From assembly GCA_016202965.1 (NCBI GenBank), contig JACQNQ010000006.1:1-7317 (forward strand): 7,317 nucleotides of DNA. Reading direction: 5' to 3'. Position numbers and translations under genes: made by a program. Position 1 is the first letter of the stretch; each line of letters begins with the position of its first letter. This document shows, one piece after another, positions 4,738 through 7,317 of the stretch. The stretch comes from Candidatus Zambryskiibacteriota bacterium. Lineage in GTDB: Bacteria > Patescibacteriota > Minisyncoccia > Phycocordibacterales > DATDWN01. The notes under the pieces are model-generated. The model did not search any database, was not told the DNA's origin, and was given only the letters and a program-made list of their open reading frames with translations.

Positions 4738-5446
4738 ATATTTTATAAAATTCGAATTCAGAAATGTCTTCGTCCATTGTTCTTCCTAAGATATAATCTT
4801 TCGAAAATTCTTTAAAATCCTTTGGCGAATCAAAAATCTCGCCAAGTAAGTCTTTATCTAAAATTGGTAAACTTCTTACACCAGCATAATCACCCAGACT
4901 TGAGAACGGATAATCAACAGCCCAAGCCCAAGCTTCTTCAAAATTTTTGGTAGCGCCGGCAAGTCCTCCTTTCGGATATAACTCAAAAGTATTTTTAACC
5001 ATTACATAAACAGCAACTCTACGAAGATATTCGTCGGTTTCTATAATCTTTGATTGAAATGTTCCTTGAAACAAAACTCCGCTTTCCTTATATTTTGCAT
5101 TAATAAACTTTGAGTGTCCCATGCTAAATTTGTGCATAAAATTACTAATACCGCCTTTGACAATTTCTTTCAAAATCAAATGGAAGTGATTTGGCATTAT
5201 AGTAAAACCTAAAATAGCAACGATTGGTTTTCGTTCTCCCAAAGAATCCGGCCAAATAAAATTTTGCGGTTTCAAACTAGCTTTTTCAAGTTCTCGCATC
5301 CAATTACGCGACAAGTTATTATTGCTGTAAAATAAGCTGAATAATAACCGCCATAAATCGCTTTTCTGTTTGTAAATCGGCGCTTGTTTGTTTCCCCGAT
5401 TAATAACGTGAACAAAAGAATCAACAATGATTGTTTCGTTTCTCAT
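4736..5446 (-). CDS. IS200-like / REP-associated tyrosine transposase (Y1_Tnp, HUH)
   Basis: Enzymes of this class nick single-stranded DNA next to hairpins, forming a 5'-phosphotyrosine link, and move or copy short palindromic elements. In the 236-residue product the N-terminal strand FVHVINRGNKQ (11-21) matches the usual start of the Y1 domain. MPNHFHLIL (84-92) carries the metal-binding HUH pair H87 and H89. SGVLFQGTFQSKII (122-135) is the family's GxxxQGxF motif, and YLRRVAVYVMVKN (140-152) supplies the probable nucleophile, Y147 by position. YPFSSLGDYAG (179-189) is the usual C-terminal motif. The frame is open up to 5578, but that would read through the hairpin and into murJ. ATG 5446 matches the family N-terminus and lies six bases after a perfect TATAAT, so it is chosen; no SD. 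The gene appears intact. No accessory TnpB gene is present. Confidence 0.9.
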   Translation of the reverse strand: MRNETIIVDSFVHVINRGNKQAPIYKQKSDLWRLLFSLFYSNNNLSRNWMRELEKASLKPQNFIWPDSLGERKPIVAILGFTIMPNHFHLILKEIVKGGISNFMHKFSMGHSKFINAKYKESGVLFQGTFQSKIIETDEYLRRVAVYVMVKNTFELYPKGGLAGATKNFEEAWAWAVDYPFSSLGDYAGVRSLPILDKDLLGEIFDSPKDFKEFSKDYILGRTMDEDISEFEFYKI

Positions 5447-5452
5447 ATATTC

Positions 5453-5482
5453 ATTATACTTGCTCACACGTAGTGTGAGCAA
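5453..5482 (-). promoter_or_regulatory. Promoter of the transposase, embedded in the terminal hairpin
   Basis: A perfect TATAAT (5458-5453 on the - strand) is followed by six bases and ATG, predicting leaderless mRNA. The -35 position falls in the hairpin arm, where TTGCTC (5482-5477) is a poor match 18 bases upstream. Confidence 0.55.
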
Positions 5483-5484
5483 GT
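5458..5484. repeat. Terminal hairpin at the 5' side of the transposase
   Basis: Perfect 12-bp stem, ACTTGCTCACAC (5458-5469) with GTGTGAGCAAGT (5473-5484), triloop GTA on the + strand. It starts 17 bases after the murJ stop and ends inside the transposase -10 box. Confidence 0.93.
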
Positions 5485-5501
5485 CCTTTATTAACAACGT
5501 A

Positions 5502-7181
5502 TTATTGGAGTTCTGCGTCTGGAATAATAACTTCGACTTTCCAAATTTTTTTATGAAGAGTTTTCCAAACTTCGGCAAGTTCTTTATTTTTAAGCAAATG
5601 CAGAACTAGAACGGCGGAGGCCAGTCCCGCTACGCCGGAGAAAAATCCTTGCAAGAATATTCCAGGCAAAGTATTTATATTAAAGAAAAGATTGAAAACA
5701 CCAAGAAACTTGTATGTTATGTAACCCATAATAACGGAGGAACCGCTAACTTCAAAAAGAGTTCTTAAAACAGGTTTTGAAAATGACGGAAAATGATAAT
5801 GAAAACCTGCCCAGTGAACAATCAAATTGACTAAAACTCCGACAGAAAATCCAAGCGGCAGCATTAAAACAGCTGTGCCGGGAACTCCGGAAACTTTTAG
5901 GAGAGACTCCGTAAAATTTTTAAAAAAGAAGTTATTTTGGAAAACATTTACCAGATATATACTCGCTCCGATAATAACCAGAGCGGATAAAACATTTATC
6001 ATAAGTGGGGCTTTGGTTTTACCCTGGGAGTAGTAGGAGCGGACAAATAAAGTAGTCAGATTTTGGGCCACAAGCGATATGGTAAAAAGAGCTAGAGCGG
6101 CGGCCACAAGACGGGTATCATCCCAATTAAACCTGCCTGCTCCTAAAATAGTCCGGACAATTTGAGCCCGCAAAACTACAAATAAAACCGATATCGGCAC
6201 GGACCAAAAAATAACGTGTCTAGTGGAAGTAATCATTTGTTCCAAAAAATCTTGCCGATTGCCGCTAGAAAAAAGTCTGGTCAATGTGGGAAAGGCGGCC
6301 AAAGAATAGGAAACTCCGATAACGCTAAAAGGCACTGACTGCAAATTAAAAGAAAAATTAAAAACGGAAACAGAACCGACCGCAAGAAAGGAAGCTAATG
6401 AAATCAAAGCTAGTTCGGCAATTTCATTTGACGAAACGGCAACAGTCCTGGGCAAAGACGTAAAAATGACTTGGCGGATAGAAGAGAACTTGGTGGGCAA
6501 ATGAAATTTTGGCAGCATTTTGATACTCAAGATAAACGGAATTTGAATGGCAAAATGCAAAAAAGCTCCGATTATCACTCCCCAACCAAGTCCGGACAGC
6601 CCGAAAACGGGATATAAAAAAACAATGCCGAAAATAATGCCGACATTGTAAACCACGGGAGAAACGGCATAAATAAAAAATCGCTTGTGAATCTGGGTAA
6701 TGCTGGCCAGAAGATTTGACAATCCCAAAAAAACAGGCGACAGAAGCAATATGCGCGTTAGGTGAATTAAATCCGGGAACGAAGGAGATGAAGCAAAAAC
6801 CGGGAACAAAAGTTTCATAAAATAAGGCGTTGTAATGTAAGCTGCGACTCCGGCAACAATCATAAAACAAAAGAAAAAAGAAAAAACAGTGTCAATGAAT
6901 TCTTTGGCTTCCTTATCACTTTTTTCAAATCGTTCAATAAGAAAAGGGATGAGAACCGATATGGAAACAACGGAAGCCACTGTCACAAACAATATATCGG
7001 GAATTCTGAACGCGGAATAATACAAATCCAAAGTATTCCCTGCTCCAAATTGACTGGCTAAAATTCTGTCTCTCAAAAGAGCCAGGATTTGAGAACAAAT
7101 GGCCAGAAATCCCAAAAGGTAAGCGGCTTGATGAAGGTCGTTTATTTCTCTGTTCAGCAAATCCAGGAATTTATTTACCAT
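5502..7181 (-). CDS. murJ: MurJ (MviN), lipid II flippase
   Basis: MurJ moves the peptidoglycan precursor lipid II across the cytoplasmic membrane; it belongs to the MOP exporter superfamily. The 559-residue product is a polytopic membrane protein with about 14 hydrophobic segments spread from residue 20 to 530. The N-terminal signature is clear: LRDRILASQFGAGNTLDLYYSAFRIPD (36-62, quoted in part: RDRILASQFGAG) aligns with the E. coli RD-x-FGAG-x-D segment, so R37 matches E. coli R24 and D52 matches D39. The position matching E. coli R18 is Q31. PRTVAVSSNEI (244-254), SFNLQSVPFSVIGVS (277-291) and FVRSYYSQGKTKAP (379-392) are further family stretches. An in-frame TAA lies directly before ATG 7181, fixing the start, which has no SD. 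The short hydrophilic tail ends 17 bases before the transposon. Confidence 0.95.
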   Translation of the reverse strand: MVNKFLDLLNREINDLHQAAYLLGFLAICSQILALLRDRILASQFGAGNTLDLYYSAFRIPDILFVTVASVVSISVLIPFLIERFEKSDKEAKEFIDTVFSFFFCFMIVAGVAAYITTPYFMKLLFPVFASSPSFPDLIHLTRILLLSPVFLGLSNLLASITQIHKRFFIYAVSPVVYNVGIIFGIVFLYPVFGLSGLGWGVIIGAFLHFAIQIPFILSIKMLPKFHLPTKFSSIRQVIFTSLPRTVAVSSNEIAELALISLASFLAVGSVSVFNFSFNLQSVPFSVIGVSYSLAAFPTLTRLFSSGNRQDFLEQMITSTRHVIFWSVPISVLFVVLRAQIVRTILGAGRFNWDDTRLVAAALALFTISLVAQNLTTLFVRSYYSQGKTKAPLMINVLSALVIIGASIYLVNVFQNNFFFKNFTESLLKVSGVPGTAVLMLPLGFSVGVLVNLIVHWAGFHYHFPSFSKPVLRTLFEVSGSSVIMGYITYKFLGVFNLFFNINTLPGIFLQGFFSGVAGLASAVLVLHLLKNKELAEVWKTLHKKIWKVEVIIPDAELQ

Positions 7182-7187
7182 TTATTT

Positions 7188-7216
7188 ATTATTGCAGAGT
7201 TTCTGGATTAAGCCAA
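7188..7216 (-). promoter_or_regulatory. Candidate leaderless promoter of murJ
   Basis: On the - strand TTGGCT (7216-7211, four of six), 17-base spacer ending in TGC, then AATAAT (7193-7188, five of six), six bases, ATG. The TG makes it an extended -10, and the start point coincides with the ATG. Confidence 0.5.
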
Positions 7217-7232
7217 AGTCAAATTAAAAGAG

Positions 7233-7317
7233 CAAAAATCAAAATGACAGTTAAAAATGTAAAATAAAAAAATTCAAATTTTACATTTTGCCTTGCCGTT
7301 TTACATTTTGATTTTTG
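7233..7317. repeat. AT-rich nested inverted repeats at the right edge
   Basis: Outer arms CAAAAATCAAAATG (7233-7246) and CATTTTGATTTTTG (7304-7317) are a perfect 14-bp pair that ends at the window edge. Inner arms AAAATGTAAAAT (7254-7265) and ATTTTACATTTT (7278-7289) are a perfect 12-bp pair. TTTTACATTTTG also recurs directly (7279-7290 and 7299-7310). No gene is seen in this stretch. It may be an intergenic repeat family continuing beyond the window. Confidence 0.75.

Larger units (their letters stand above)
4709..5484 (-). mobile_element. Single-gene palindrome-flanked HUH transposon, about 776 bp
   Basis: One Y1 transposase gene is bounded by two hairpins with triloops. The left arms differ (TTTACG against TTGCT), but the cores CACACTACGTGTG (4717-4729) and CACACGTAGTGTG (5465-5477) are perfect inverted repeats of each other, as in inverted REP pairs around REP-associated tyrosine transposases. 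It occupies the murJ-lepA gap exactly, starting 17 bases after the murJ stop. There is no target-site duplication to test, since this class makes none. Exact ends are inferred from the hairpins. Confidence 0.7.

Noticed and set aside
5447..5578. A 44-residue N-terminal extension of the transposase
   Set aside because: It would translate the terminal hairpin and part of murJ in another frame, and the family N-terminus begins at the ATG at 5446, which has a TATAAT at the leaderless distance.

Overview
The window looks like a piece of a Patescibacteria (Candidate Phyla Radiation) chromosome, probably of the Parcubacteria type. This is an inference from gene content: compact low-GC coding, a YebC protein of only 176 residues, a lone palindrome-flanked tyrosine (HUH) transposase, palindromic DNA inside housekeeping genes, and starts that mostly lack a Shine-Dalgarno (SD) site. 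No rRNA or tRNA is present to confirm it.

Layout. The + strand carries ruvB (cut by the left edge), a hypothetical 86-residue protein, yebC, ruvC and a hypothetical 70-residue protein, ending at 2836. A 25-codon candidate microgene lies on the - strand between yebC and ruvC. From 2873 to the right edge all genes are on the - strand, in transcription order murJ, transposase, lepA. The two blocks converge at about 2845-2879 over a terminator. The rightmost 136 bases hold the murJ promoter and an AT-rich set of nested inverted repeats.

Functions. RuvB and RuvC are the branch-migration motor and the Holliday-junction nuclease; their partner RuvA is not in the window. YebC (ribosome-associated/regulator family) and LepA/EF4 act in translation. 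MurJ is the lipid II flippase of peptidoglycan synthesis. The transposase is a recent-looking passenger between murJ and lepA, bounded by two hairpins that share an inverted 13-base core.

Three patterns stand out. (1) Palindromic DNA sits in frame inside two housekeeping genes: a duplicated 15-base unit plus a 16-bp hairpin in ruvC just before its last catalytic aspartates, and a GC-rich double palindrome in the LepA inter-domain linker. (2) Gene starts fall into two classes. In ruvC, yebC, murJ and the transposase a -10-like hexamer is followed by exactly six bases and then ATG, which predicts leaderless mRNA. The small genes have an SD that would lie at the very 5' end of the transcript. 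(3) The microgene has its own consensus -35, -10, SD, short ORF and hairpin. Promoter, leaderless and transposition statements are inferences from sequence only.
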